A stretch of 64,000 nt of DNA from Candidatus Villigracilis adiacens. Lineage in GTDB: Bacteria; Chloroflexota; Anaerolineae; Anaerolineales; Villigracilaceae. Location of the stretch: contig JADJBU010000002.1 in NCBI GenBank assembly GCA_016703605.1, forward strand, positions 62,001 to 126,000. The letters run 5' to 3'. How positions within the stretch are numbered: position 1 is the first letter of the stretch; each line of letters starts with the position of its first letter. This document shows positions 31,974 to 40,239 of this stretch, one piece after another. A program made the position numbers and the translations under genes. Below the pieces are notes generated by a model. It had not been told where the DNA came from, ran no database searches, and saw only the letters and a list, made by a program, of their open reading frames with translations.

Positions 31974-32830
31974 CAGTCTTCGAAATTATGGGTTGGGGTG
32001 TGGTACTGGCGGGCGTTGTAGTGCAGCAGCCCGTAACGCAGGCGCTGGGCAAATTGTTTCTGCCGCGCGGCGGGCGCCTTGAACCAGGTCAGCAGGGAGG
32101 CGACCAGTTTTTCGACCACAGCCGGGTTCGGTTTTTTGCCGGTTATTTTGTTTAATTTATCGTGGGCGTGTTTGAGAAAATCGTATTGCGAGTTGATGGC
32201 GTTGGACGTCACAACGCCGCCGCGGCTGCTGATGACCGTGTAGCCCTTGTTCTCCGTTTCAAACAGCAGACTGAGCGATTCGAGCCAGGCTTTCAGGTTC
32301 GAGCCTGCCAGAAAGGGCGGCTGGTTCTTCAGGACGGCGTCGCCGATGAACAACACCTTCTCTGCGGGCAGGCGAACCCAGATCGAGCCGTTGGAGGGTC
32401 CTGGGCGGTGTTCGAGCATGACCGGTGAAGCGCTCCAATACAGGGTCATCTGGTCGAGGAAGGAGATTTCGGGGGGAGCCCAGCGCACGCTTCCCAAGCC
32501 GGGAATGGATTCCCAATCCGCGCCGGTTTCCTCTCCCTGCGCCTTGAAAGTGCTCGGACGCGCACGGAAGATGTTGGCGGTCTTTTCATGCGCAATGACG
32601 GCGCAATCCATGGCGCGCGCGCCGAGGGTGCGGTCGGGATGGGCGTCCATGTTGATCAGGACCCGGTCGATGCCGCCGCCCAAATTCATGAGCGAGGCGC
32701 GCCAGGAACGGGCATCCTCGGGCGAGGGGGGCGCGTCGATCTGGATCAATCCGCGCGGGGTGACGACCACGCCCAGCGTCACGCCGGGGAACTGGTCGTC
32801 GATGAAAATATTACTGGTGATTTCCTGCAT
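31973..32830 (-). CDS. Divergent metallo-beta-lactamase-fold protein
   Basis: A 285-residue protein with MBL-fold layout: N-terminal strands FPGVTLGVVVTPRGLIQIDAP, the metal-motif position NMDAHPDRTLGA, then LEHRPGPSNGSIWV and VLFIGDAVL. The usual HxHxDH is degenerate (only one His and the Asp remain), though the late Asp and a His in LEHRPG persist. It may be a single-metal or non-catalytic member. It ends at the asparaginase start with a 1-bp overlap. Role unknown, possibly linked to amide metabolism. Confidence 0.78.
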   Translation of the reverse strand: MQEITSNIFIDDQFPGVTLGVVVTPRGLIQIDAPPSPEDARSWRASLMNLGGGIDRVLINMDAHPDRTLGARAMDCAVIAHEKTANIFRARPSTFKAQGEETGADWESIPGLGSVRWAPPEISFLDQMTLYWSASPVMLEHRPGPSNGSIWVRLPAEKVLFIGDAVLKNQPPFLAGSNLKAWLESLSLLFETENKGYTVISSRGGVVTSNAINSQYDFLKHAHDKLNKITGKKPNPAVVEKLVASLLTWFKAPAARQKQFAQRLRYGLLHYNARQYHTPTHNFED

Positions 32831-33035
32831 AAGGTTCGGGGAAAATTCCTTTCATGATTTAAGCCGCCTGGCAGACGCTGATTGCTGTCTTTCCAGGTCT
32901 GAACGGAGTCGAACGTTTCCCGACGTTCGATGATTCTGTATTATTTATCAGTGCTTCACGAAAGCGCGTATTTTGGCGGTCTCTGCCGCCAGGTTTGCGC
33001 TAGAGAGCGCAAACTACGCGCGAATACCCGTGACC
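32831..33035. other. Spacer with small palindromes
   Basis: No gene. It holds GTTTGCGCT-AGAG-AGCGCAAAC, TGGCGGTCTCTGCCGCCA and GAACGTTTCCCGACGTTC. The first lies about 20 bp downstream of the kinase stop region and might terminate it. Confidence 0.5.
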
Positions 33036-35186
33036 CTACTGTTTATCTTTGTTCGGCTGAATTTTATCCGGTTTGAAGGTCAGCCGTCCCGTCTGGCGTT
33101 TGAGCGTGCCGGTTGCCTTGCGCGTCGCCACCGGCAGCGACAGCCAGAAGGTCGTGCCTTTATCCACTTCGCTTTCGATCCAGATCTTGCCGCCGTGTCC
33201 GTAAACTGCCAGGCGGCAAAATGCCAGCCCCACGCCCAGCCCGCCGGGTCTGTTCCTGCCACGCAGGCGGGTGAACTTTTCGAAGATGCGCTCGCGTTCC
33301 GAAGGCGGAATGCCGGGACCGTTATCGCGCACCCAAAAATTGACGAACATGCCGTCCGGCGCGGTCTGCGCGCCGATATCGATCCGCCCGGTTACCGGCG
33401 TGAATTTGATGGCATTTTCGAGCAGGTTGATGAACACGCGGTAGATCATGTCCACGTCCACCCAGACCAGGGGCAGGACGCTCGTGGCGCGGTTCGTGAG
33501 AACCTGCTGGCGGGCAACGACAGAGGGCTCCACATCGCGGATCGCCTCGCGCACAAGCGCCACCGGGTCGATAGAGTTTTGGTCCACGATCTCCTGCCCG
33601 GTTTCAAGGCGGTTGATATCCAGCAGGGAATTGACCAGCCGTTGAATGCGCCCGGTCGAATTCTTGGCGATGTTGAGCATCGAATTCAGGGTTTCATCGG
33701 CAGGCAGAAGCCCGCTCATCATCTCGAGGCTCGAAACGATATTGCCCAGCGGCGAACGCAGGTCGTGGAAGATCATCGAGGTCATATCGTCGCGCAGGGC
33801 GTCCAATTCCTTGCGTTCGGTGATATCGCGCATGATCCATTGAATGGCTTCGGCGTTGTTGAACTCCACCCGCCGCGCGTAGACTTCGATCGGCACCACC
33901 CCGCCTTCGTTGCACAATAACCCCGACTCGTATCCGCAGGTTCCGTCGTTCCTGAGCATTTCGAAGTTCAACCCGGCTTTCGCCCAATTAACCTCGTGCA
34001 ACTGCTCGATGCTCATGGCGCGCAGTTCCCGGGCGGAATACTGGCTCAATGCCGCCGCGCGGCGGTTTACTTCCAGCACGCGCCCCTCCCAATCGGTGAT
34101 CAGGATCGGGTCCACGCTGTCTTCGAAGAGTTCGCGGTAATGTTTGTGAGCATCCTGAAGTTGTTCGAATAATTGCGAATTGGCAAGCGTGCTTCCGGCG
34201 ATGTTCCCAAGCCCGGTCATCACCACCAGGGCATCGGGGTCGAAGGAGCCGGAGATGGGATTGATCGCCTCCAGCACGCCGATAACCCTTCCCTGCGCCT
34301 GAACCGGGGCAACCGCCAGCGAACGCATCACGACTCCGTTCAGCCTGTCCGCTTCTATCATGCCGGTTTCGAGGTTGACGGCGGGAACGACCAGCCCATG
34401 CTGCTCGGAAACAACCCTGCCTGCCAGTCCCTGCCCGGCAGGGATGCGAACCCCGGGTATGCCGCCGGAGTTGTTGCCAGCCGCCGCCTTGACGATAAGG
34501 TCGTTACTGACAGGGTCGATCAACGCCAGCGCCACCGTCTCGACCTGGAGCGCCTGCATGGTCTGGTGCAGGATGCGCCTTAGGACGTCCTGCATCTCCA
34601 GCGAAGAGTGCAGCGCCGCCGCCCCCTCCGCCAGCGCAGACATGACCCGCGCCGTGCGCTGCGTTTCGGAATAAAGACGCGCGTTCAAGACCGCCACGCT
34701 CGCCTGGTCGGAGATGGCTTGCATCAGTTCGAGGTGTTCTTCATTAAAGGAGTACGGCACCGAATGGACCAGCGTCAGGACCCCCACAAACCGATCCCGC
34801 GCCATCAACGGCACGCAAATGGCAGATTTGGCTCCGCTTTTTTCGTTGGCATCGTCGGCGCGGCGCAGCCAGCGTTCGTCCCTGCTTGTATCGGGCACCA
34901 GAGCCGCCTTGCGATTCTGCACCACCCAGCCAGCCAGCCCGCGTTCGACCGTCTCGCGCAGCTGCTGGGTTGTATGATCGTGGAACTGCCTGCCGTAAAC
35001 GATGGTCGCATCCACCGGCTTGCCGAGGTCGTCCATCACCACAATGCTGCCGCGTTCGCCGCCCACATATTGCAGGCATGCAAACAGGACCCGCTGTAAG
35101 ACTGTGCGCAAATCGAGCGCAGTTGCAACTTCGCGGCTGACTTTGACGAGCAATTCAAGGAGTGCGCGGGAATGGTCTTGTGTCAT
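33036..35186 (-). CDS. Soluble GAF-GAF-PAS sensor histidine kinase
   Basis: A 716-residue kinase with no membrane segment. GAF domains at about 20-180 and 190-345, a PAS domain (about 360-480), HisKA with the phospho-acceptor in SMIFHDLRSPLGN, and HATPase_c with NLLENAIKF, DNGPGIPP and GGLGVGLAFCR. It probably senses a small cytosolic ligand. The C terminus is basic (RQTGRLTFKPDKIQPNKDKQ). No response regulator is adjacent, so the partner is unknown. GGGA lies 6 nt before ATG 35186; the extra upstream codons lack support. It is divergent from the HAD gene. Confidence 0.9.
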   Translation of the reverse strand: MTQDHSRALLELLVKVSREVATALDLRTVLQRVLFACLQYVGGERGSIVVMDDLGKPVDATIVYGRQFHDHTTQQLRETVERGLAGWVVQNRKAALVPDTSRDERWLRRADDANEKSGAKSAICVPLMARDRFVGVLTLVHSVPYSFNEEHLELMQAISDQASVAVLNARLYSETQRTARVMSALAEGAAALHSSLEMQDVLRRILHQTMQALQVETVALALIDPVSNDLIVKAAAGNNSGGIPGVRIPAGQGLAGRVVSEQHGLVVPAVNLETGMIEADRLNGVVMRSLAVAPVQAQGRVIGVLEAINPISGSFDPDALVVMTGLGNIAGSTLANSQLFEQLQDAHKHYRELFEDSVDPILITDWEGRVLEVNRRAAALSQYSARELRAMSIEQLHEVNWAKAGLNFEMLRNDGTCGYESGLLCNEGGVVPIEVYARRVEFNNAEAIQWIMRDITERKELDALRDDMTSMIFHDLRSPLGNIVSSLEMMSGLLPADETLNSMLNIAKNSTGRIQRLVNSLLDINRLETGQEIVDQNSIDPVALVREAIRDVEPSVVARQQVLTNRATSVLPLVWVDVDMIYRVFINLLENAIKFTPVTGRIDIGAQTAPDGMFVNFWVRDNGPGIPPSERERIFEKFTRLRGRNRPGGLGVGLAFCRLAVYGHGGKIWIESEVDKGTTFWLSLPVATRKATGTLKRQTGRLTFKPDKIQPNKDKQ

Positions 35187-35229
35187 TGTCGATCCCGAAT
35201 AAGTATAGTCCCTTTGGTACAATTAATCC
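35187..35229. promoter_or_regulatory. Divergent promoter region
   Basis: Only 43 bp separate the kinase and HAD starts. Plus strand: TACAAT 6 nt before the HAD ATG, so that message is probably leaderless. Minus strand: TATACT about 15 nt before the kinase ATG. The two promoters must overlap. Confidence 0.6.
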
Positions 35230-35895
35230 ATGCCCCTGAAAGTACCAGCGATAAAAGCATTATGTTTCGACGTGGATGGAACCCTGAGCGACACCGATGA
35301 CCTCTACGCCCAAAAAGTATCGGGGTTTTTCCCCCGTTTTATCTTCAAAGACCCCGATCATGCCGCCCGCCGCTTCGTGATGTGGATCGAAGCCCCCGGC
35401 AACGCCCTGCTGGGACTCGCCGACACGCTTCACCTCGACGATGAAATGGTCGCCGTCATCCACTGGCTGAACCGCCGCCGCAAACATTCAGACAAAAAAT
35501 TCCTGCTCGTCCCCGGCGTGGATGAGATGCTCAGGCAATTTCATGGGCGTTACCCCATGGCAGTCGTCAGCGCGCGCGACGAAAAAGGGACCATGCGCTT
35601 TCTCGAGCAGTACAACCTTGCCCAATATTTCAGCGCAGTCGTCACCGGCTTATCGGCAACCCACACCAAACCCTACCCCGACCCGATCCTGCTGGCGGCA
35701 AAGAAAATGAACGTCGCCCCCGAACACTGCCTGATGATCGGCGACACCACCGTCGACATCCGCGCGGGGAAATCTGCCGGGGCGCAAACGGTGGGCGTGC
35801 TGTGCGGCTTCGGCGAAGAACACGAATTAAGAAGGTTCGGTGCGGACGAGATCATCGAAAACACGACCGGATTGCTAAATCTCCTGAAGCCATAA
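35230..35895 (+). CDS. HAD-superfamily phosphatase (phosphoglycolate phosphatase-like)
   Basis: A 221-residue haloacid-dehalogenase phosphatase with motif I FDVDGTLSDTDD, motif II VVSARDE, motif III KPYPDP and motif IV GDTTVDIRAG. The cap is a helical C1 type inserted after motif I. Probable substrate is a small phospho-metabolite such as phosphoglycolate or a sugar phosphate. It appears leaderless (TACAAT 6 nt before the ATG). The histidine-kinase operon starts 16 bp later and may be co-transcribed. Confidence 0.85.
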   Translation: MPLKVPAIKALCFDVDGTLSDTDDLYAQKVSGFFPRFIFKDPDHAARRFVMWIEAPGNALLGLADTLHLDDEMVAVIHWLNRRRKHSDKKFLLVPGVDEMLRQFHGRYPMAVVSARDEKGTMRFLEQYNLAQYFSAVVTGLSATHTKPYPDPILLAAKKMNVAPEHCLMIGDTTVDIRAGKSAGAQTVGVLCGFGEEHELRRFGADEIIENTTGLLNLLKP

Positions 35896-35911
35896 TGCCC
35901 TCCCTTTTGGC

Positions 35912-37924
35912 ATGAAAAAAAACATTGCCTTCCATCTCCCGATTCTTGCCGCCCTTTTTATAAACACGTCTCTTTTTGGCTGGGCAGCCTTCGAAAGCGG
36001 CAATCCCATTTACAGGGCGGTCACGCCATTTTCATTCATCGTTTCCCTGCTGGTCTTCATCACCGGGTTGATTCCCGCCCTGATCCGCCCGCAGGCGAAC
36101 CACACCCTGATCGCCTGTTTCTCGATCTTCTTCTCCTTCTTCCTCAGCGTCCCCTTTGAATTCAGCGACCTGCCCGTGATCCACCCCGGCAGTCCGCTCG
36201 TCTTGTTCTTAAACCCATATCTCATCGCGCGTTTGTTGCAGGCGGCGATCTTGCTGCCAATGGCGTTACACGTTAGCGCGCGTTTTCCGCGCGTTACCGG
36301 CACACCTGCTCGCGCGGTCGCGGCTGGCTATGTTCTTTCTGCGATACTTCTTTTTGCATTCTTTGCCAGTCGTTCCGCATGGCAGCGCGTTGCGCTCATC
36401 CTCCTTTTGTTTGTGTGGTTCACGTTTGTCATCCTGTTTTTTATCCGCAACCTCCTGCAAGCGGCGCGTGACCCAAACCCCGAAAATTATTTAGACGCCC
36501 AACGCGCCCGCATCGTCGGCATCAGCCTTTTCATTGCCGAAGTCCCGCTCTGGATTCGCCCGCTTACCCTCGCCCTCGGGCTGGACGTTTTTTCCTACAA
36601 CCTGTTACTGCTCTTCCAACTTTTTATTCCAATCGGAATCGCATACGCTGTGATGCGGCACGACCTCTTCGGCATCGACCGCGCCCTCAGGCGCACCCTG
36701 GTCTACGGCTTTGCATCGCTTCTTCTCCTGACGTTTTACCTGTTTCTAACCACAAGCCTTACCTCCCTCTTTGCGGATTCTCTTACTTCAAGACCGCTCG
36801 CGCCCGTCATCAGTTTATTCGTTGCCGCCATCCTCTTCGACCCAACCCGCCGACTCATCCAGACCTGGCTCGATAAATGGCTTTACCCCGACCGGCTCAA
36901 GTTCGAGTCTGCGATCCAATCCATGCAATACCTGCTCGCCCGCGCCAATCGCCGGGATGAGATCGTCAACTTGTTGAACGACGTCTTCCCGAACCAGATC
37001 GGCGCGGAGTGGGGCGCGTTGAAACTCTTCCCCGAGCCGGACGTCCCGCCGCCGCACACCGCGCCCGCATGGAATACGCGCCTCGTGGCAGGCAGTGTCA
37101 CCGTGGGCGGCTACTGGTTGGGACCGCGCCAAGCCGGTCCGCAATATGAAGGGGATGAGGTTAAACGTCTCCATGCGCTGGCGGGGCAGGCCGCTCTGGC
37201 GCTGGCGTATGCCAATGCGTACGAGTCGCTGTATGAGTTGAATAGAAATCTCGAATCGCGGGTGAAGGAACAGACCGAACGCGCAGTCGCAGACGAGAAG
37301 TCGATTGCGGCGTATGAAGAACGCCAGCGCATTGCGCGCGACTTGCACGACTCGGTCACGCAGCAGATGTTCGGTCTGCATCTGATGGCGCGGGGGTTGA
37401 AAGCGTCTGCGCCGGAGGGGTTCAAGGAGAAACTGGCAGAGTTGGAGAGCCTGGCGAGTGGTACGCTCAAAGAAATGCGGCTGATGCTCGATCAACTGCG
37501 TGACGCTTCCGGCGAGGAAAAGGTCGACTTCGCTGAGTCTGTTCGGGCGGAGTGCGAGGCGTTTTCCAACCGAAGCGGACCCGAAGGCGGGGCGTTACTG
37601 TCTGTAACGCTGGAGATGCCGCGGGTTGTAATTCTTCCAAAAAATATTTCAAACGAGGCGGCATGGATTCTGCGCGAGGCGCTGCAAAACGTGGTGAAGC
37701 ACAGCGGCGGGCGGACTGTGATCGTGAGCGTGAAGGTTGATTCGTTTTTGCACGCGAGCATCGCCGATGACGGCGCAGGCTTTGACGTTCATGCCGCGCC
37801 CGCCGGGCATTATGGCTTGCGCGGCATGCGCGAGCGCGCGCTGGCATTGGGCGGCGGGTTGACGGTTGATTCGGAGATCGGGCGCGGCACGATCTTGAGT
37901 TATAAAATTCCATTGCCGAGGTAA
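35912..37924 (+). CDS. Membrane histidine kinase, NarL/LuxR-type (HisKA_3)
   Basis: A 670-residue kinase. Residues 1-300 hold about eight membrane helices; a GAF-like region (about 325-440) and a short coiled coil (LESRVKEQTERAVADEKSIAAYEE) precede the HisKA_3 box IARDLHDSVTQQMFG with acceptor His479. The HATPase has EALQNVVKHSGG and GGLTVDSEIGRGT. The response regulator gene starts 2 bp after its stop, so the pair forms a standard two-component system. The stimulus is unknown; the many-helix sensor suggests a lipid or membrane signal. No clear Shine-Dalgarno is seen. Confidence 0.9.
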   Translation: MKKNIAFHLPILAALFINTSLFGWAAFESGNPIYRAVTPFSFIVSLLVFITGLIPALIRPQANHTLIACFSIFFSFFLSVPFEFSDLPVIHPGSPLVLFLNPYLIARLLQAAILLPMALHVSARFPRVTGTPARAVAAGYVLSAILLFAFFASRSAWQRVALILLLFVWFTFVILFFIRNLLQAARDPNPENYLDAQRARIVGISLFIAEVPLWIRPLTLALGLDVFSYNLLLLFQLFIPIGIAYAVMRHDLFGIDRALRRTLVYGFASLLLLTFYLFLTTSLTSLFADSLTSRPLAPVISLFVAAILFDPTRRLIQTWLDKWLYPDRLKFESAIQSMQYLLARANRRDEIVNLLNDVFPNQIGAEWGALKLFPEPDVPPPHTAPAWNTRLVAGSVTVGGYWLGPRQAGPQYEGDEVKRLHALAGQAALALAYANAYESLYELNRNLESRVKEQTERAVADEKSIAAYEERQRIARDLHDSVTQQMFGLHLMARGLKASAPEGFKEKLAELESLASGTLKEMRLMLDQLRDASGEEKVDFAESVRAECEAFSNRSGPEGGALLSVTLEMPRVVILPKNISNEAAWILREALQNVVKHSGGRTVIVSVKVDSFLHASIADDGAGFDVHAAPAGHYGLRGMRERALALGGGLTVDSEIGRGTILSYKIPLPR

Positions 37925-37926
37925 CT

Positions 37927-38565
37927 ATGCTGAAAATAATCATTGCCGACGACCATCAAGTGGTGCGCCGCGGGTTGACGTTCACCATTGATGCCGAGAA
38001 GGATATGCGCGTGGTGGGCGAGGCGCAGAACGGCGCGGGCGTGCTGGCGTTGATCAAGAAGCACAAGCCCGATGTGGTCTTGATGGACTTGCAAATGCCC
38101 GAGATGAATGGCGTGGACGCGTTGAAGCAGATTCGACCGGAATACCCGGACCTGCCGATTTTGATCCTGACTTCGTTCACCGACGACGCGCACGTTTATG
38201 CGGCATTGCGCGCAGGCGCGAGCGGATTTTTGTTGAAGGAAATGAATGGCGATGATTTGGTGGCGGCGATCCGTGGGGCGGCGCAGGGCAAACCGCAGTT
38301 ACATCCCGATATTGCGAAACGTCTGATGGCGCGCGCGCCCATGCCCGATGACCCTTTCGATTCGTTGACCGAACGCGAGCGCGGCATTTTGAAATTGCTG
38401 GCAAAGGGCAAAAGCAATAAAGAAATTGCCGGGGAGTTGTCTCTGACCGAGATGACGGTGAAGGGGTATGTCAGTGATCTGTTCATGAAAATTGGGGTGA
38501 ACGATAGAACTCAGGCGGCGCTGTTGGCGGTGAGGTATGGGTTGGTGATGGTGGAGGAGTTGTGA
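37927..38565 (+). CDS. NarL/LuxR-family response regulator
   Basis: A 212-residue regulator: receiver domain (1-120) with acidic pocket ADD at 7-9, phospho-acceptor Asp54 (VLMDLQMPEMNG) and Lys103-type LLKEM, then a LuxR helix-turn-helix (LTERERGILKLLAKGKSNKEIAGELSL region). It is the partner of the kinase directly upstream; GAGG at the kinase 3' end is its ribosome site. Target genes are unknown. Confidence 0.95.
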   Translation: MLKIIIADDHQVVRRGLTFTIDAEKDMRVVGEAQNGAGVLALIKKHKPDVVLMDLQMPEMNGVDALKQIRPEYPDLPILILTSFTDDAHVYAALRAGASGFLLKEMNGDDLVAAIRGAAQGKPQLHPDIAKRLMARAPMPDDPFDSLTERERGILKLLAKGKSNKEIAGELSLTEMTVKGYVSDLFMKIGVNDRTQAALLAVRYGLVMVEEL

Positions 38566-38590
38566 GGATAAAAAGTGACAGTCACCGTGA

Positions 38591-38760
38591 TTACCTTGGC
38601 GGCGCACCTCCCCCTCGCGAAGCACCCTGTGGGCAGGCTTTGTAGCGGGTTTCCGAGACGACTGTCCCTGCGGCCTCGGTCACGAGGCTGGTCGAAGGAT
38701 CGGTGGCGGAGATGGATTTCATACGTTTTCCATTGCCGTCTCTTCGACGATTTCAGGGTA
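38591..38760 (-). pseudogene. RHS-repeat protein relic 1
   Basis: On the minus strand DGNGKRMKSI is followed by DPSTSLVTEAAGTVVSETRYKA and then a scrambled end with a stop. These are the ends of a typical RHS core (DGDGKRVKSV... and ...GSTSLVTDAAGTVVSETRYKAWGE), so about 60 residues between them have been deleted. The DNA flanks match those of relic 2 (CCTGA...TCGAAGAGACGGC). There is no start, so it is not expressed as a protein. Confidence 0.7.
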
Positions 38761-38796
38761 AGCGCCGTAGCTTAGGCGCCAGGGAAGATTCCCGAA

Positions 38797-39353
38797 CTAC
38801 TTTAGCGGGTTGATGATTTTCAATTCCCCGCGAACGATTAAACCATCTTGCATATCTTCCGAGTAAAGGATTTCAGCGCCAGCCGCTAAAGCGCACGAAA
38901 CAACAAGGCTGTCCCAATAGGAGAAATCATACTCCTGCCGTAGTTGACTGGCAGTAAGCAGGATGCCTTCATCCATTTCGACAACGGGGTATTTTTCATA
39001 AAACGATTGGATCAACTTTGCAACCTGGTCTTCCGAGAAACCCGCCTTTTTGAGTAACTGCTCAGCCAATTCACTTCCCTGCCCTGTCATTTCGAGTGGC
39101 GCGAGGCGCCACGAGAAATCTTTCTCAAAGTTGCGCAAGATTTCTCCTCGCTCGCGCTCGTCGAAATGACAGGCTGAGCAGTTACCTTTTTGATCAGGTT
39201 AACGCAGACCTCATTCACGACCTGCACGCTCAACATCGCTTCCGTTGTTTGGAAGAGTTCCCTTGCACGAGCCGATTTTTCAGATTCGCCCGAATCGAGA
39301 AACGCATAAAGCCAGATGTTCGTGTCAATGAACACGAAGGGCTTAGCGGGCAT
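38797..39353 (-). pseudogene. VapC-type PIN-domain toxin split by a miniature element
   Basis: Residues 1-56 (FIDTNIWLYAFLD ... QVVNEVCVNLIKK) are encoded by 39353-39186; residues 57-138 (AGFSEDQVAKLIQS ... GELKIINPLK) by 39045-38797. Between them is a 132-bp element plus a duplicated 8-bp target. Removing the element and one duplicate gives an uninterrupted 138-residue PIN protein with acidic residues Asp10, Glu48, Asp101 and Asp120, the normal VapC set. As it stands the toxin is truncated after about 60 native residues and must be inactive. The antitoxin gene overlaps its start by 11 bp. Confidence 0.88.
39054..39185. mobile_element. IS66-like miniature element inserted in vapC
   Basis: A 132-bp element with 14-bp perfect inverted ends GTAACTGCTCAGCC / GGCTGAGCAGTTAC and an exact 8-bp duplication CTTTTTGA on both sides (39046-39053 and 39186-39193). 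GTAA-type ends with 8-bp duplications are features of the IS66 family. A second nested palindrome (CCTGTCATTTCGA / TCGAAATGACAGG) fills the interior. There is no transposase. Confidence 0.9.
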
Positions 39354-39555
39354 AGATTTGTTCTCGTGTGAGGGTCTTGAAATTCTTGATTTTGACAGGG
39401 TTCGCCATCAAAGAGTCCAAATAATTATGGGTCATCCCCTTTCGGGTCTCTACTTTAAGAATCACATGGACACGCTCGCCAAACCTTCCCTGATACTTGC
39501 GGGGGATTTGGATTACGCCATTTTTGACCCTTGCTTGAAATTGGACTGTCACCAT
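39343..39555 (-). CDS. VapB/AbrB-type antitoxin
   Basis: A 70-residue protein with an AbrB-like swapped-hairpin start (VQFQARVKNGVIQIPRKYQGRFGERVHVILKV) and a flexible C terminus (NPVKIKNFKTLTREQIYAR) that would wrap the PIN toxin. It should bind its own promoter and VapC. It is intact although its toxin is broken. Its 3' end overlaps the toxin start by 11 bp. Confidence 0.82.
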   Translation of the reverse strand: MVTVQFQARVKNGVIQIPRKYQGRFGERVHVILKVETRKGMTHNYLDSLMANPVKIKNFKTLTREQIYAR

Positions 39556-39584
39556 AATACACCTCGTTTTGGATTATAGCAGAC

Positions 39585-40177
39585 TTAAGAAGCCTCACAT
39601 GCCGCTCTGAACCGAGGAGTTGGCTTACTCCGTCGGTGTGACTCCGCTTTGGTGGCGCACCTCACCCCAGGCTTTATATCTCGTTTGGGACACGACCGTC
39701 CCTGCGGCATCGGTGACAATCGAAGTGGAACCCAGATGATCAGAGAGTAGATAATAGAGAGTAGTGTCTTTGCGCATGGCGATGCGTTGAGTCCCAGCCC
39801 GCCTCCTGCGGGGTAAACTCCGTAATACTTGTTTACCTGCGTCGCCGTGGCGCCGTGGCGACACGTGCCTGTATCCGTGACTACGACCTCATAATGTCCG
39901 CCGACAAAAAACGTTGTCGTCGAGCCGACTGAAGTCGACACAACCGATTTTACCCTTCTTCCGTCGCCGTCTCTTCGACAAGCTCAGGGTAAACTCCGGT
40001 GAAGTCCGCGTTGGAGAAGACCGGCACAGGCGGCTGTGTAGGTGTGGCGGTGACGGTAGGCATGGCAGTGAAAGTCGGCGTCTCGGTTGCGGTGGGGGTG
40101 GCGGTCATCGTCGGCGTGATATTTGTAGGCATATTGTATGCCACCCCACCCACCAAATAGGGTGTGACATTCCCCAC
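39585..40177 (-). pseudogene. RHS-repeat protein relic 2
   Basis: The minus strand shows, in changing frames, a Thr/Pro-rich linker (TPTATETPTFTAMPT), DGDGRRVKSVVSTSVGSTTTF with FVGGHYEV, VNKYY, then QRIAMRKDTTLYYLLSDHLG, TSIVTDAAGTVVSQTRYKAWGE and HQSGVTPTE. These are successive pieces of one RHS/YD-repeat core with at least two frameshifts and no start. The 3' hypervariable tip is missing. It is the remains of a large polymorphic surface or toxin protein. Confidence 0.8.
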
Positions 40178-40239
40178 CCTCGCGGGCGGACTTTTTTGAG
40201 CGGGGAAAGTATCCTTTGGCTATCAATAGGAGACAGCCG

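Noticed and set aside
39054..39185. Group II intron or inteinlike insert in vapC
   Set aside because: Only 132 bp, with inverted ends and target duplication; no intron domains or protein-splicing motifs.
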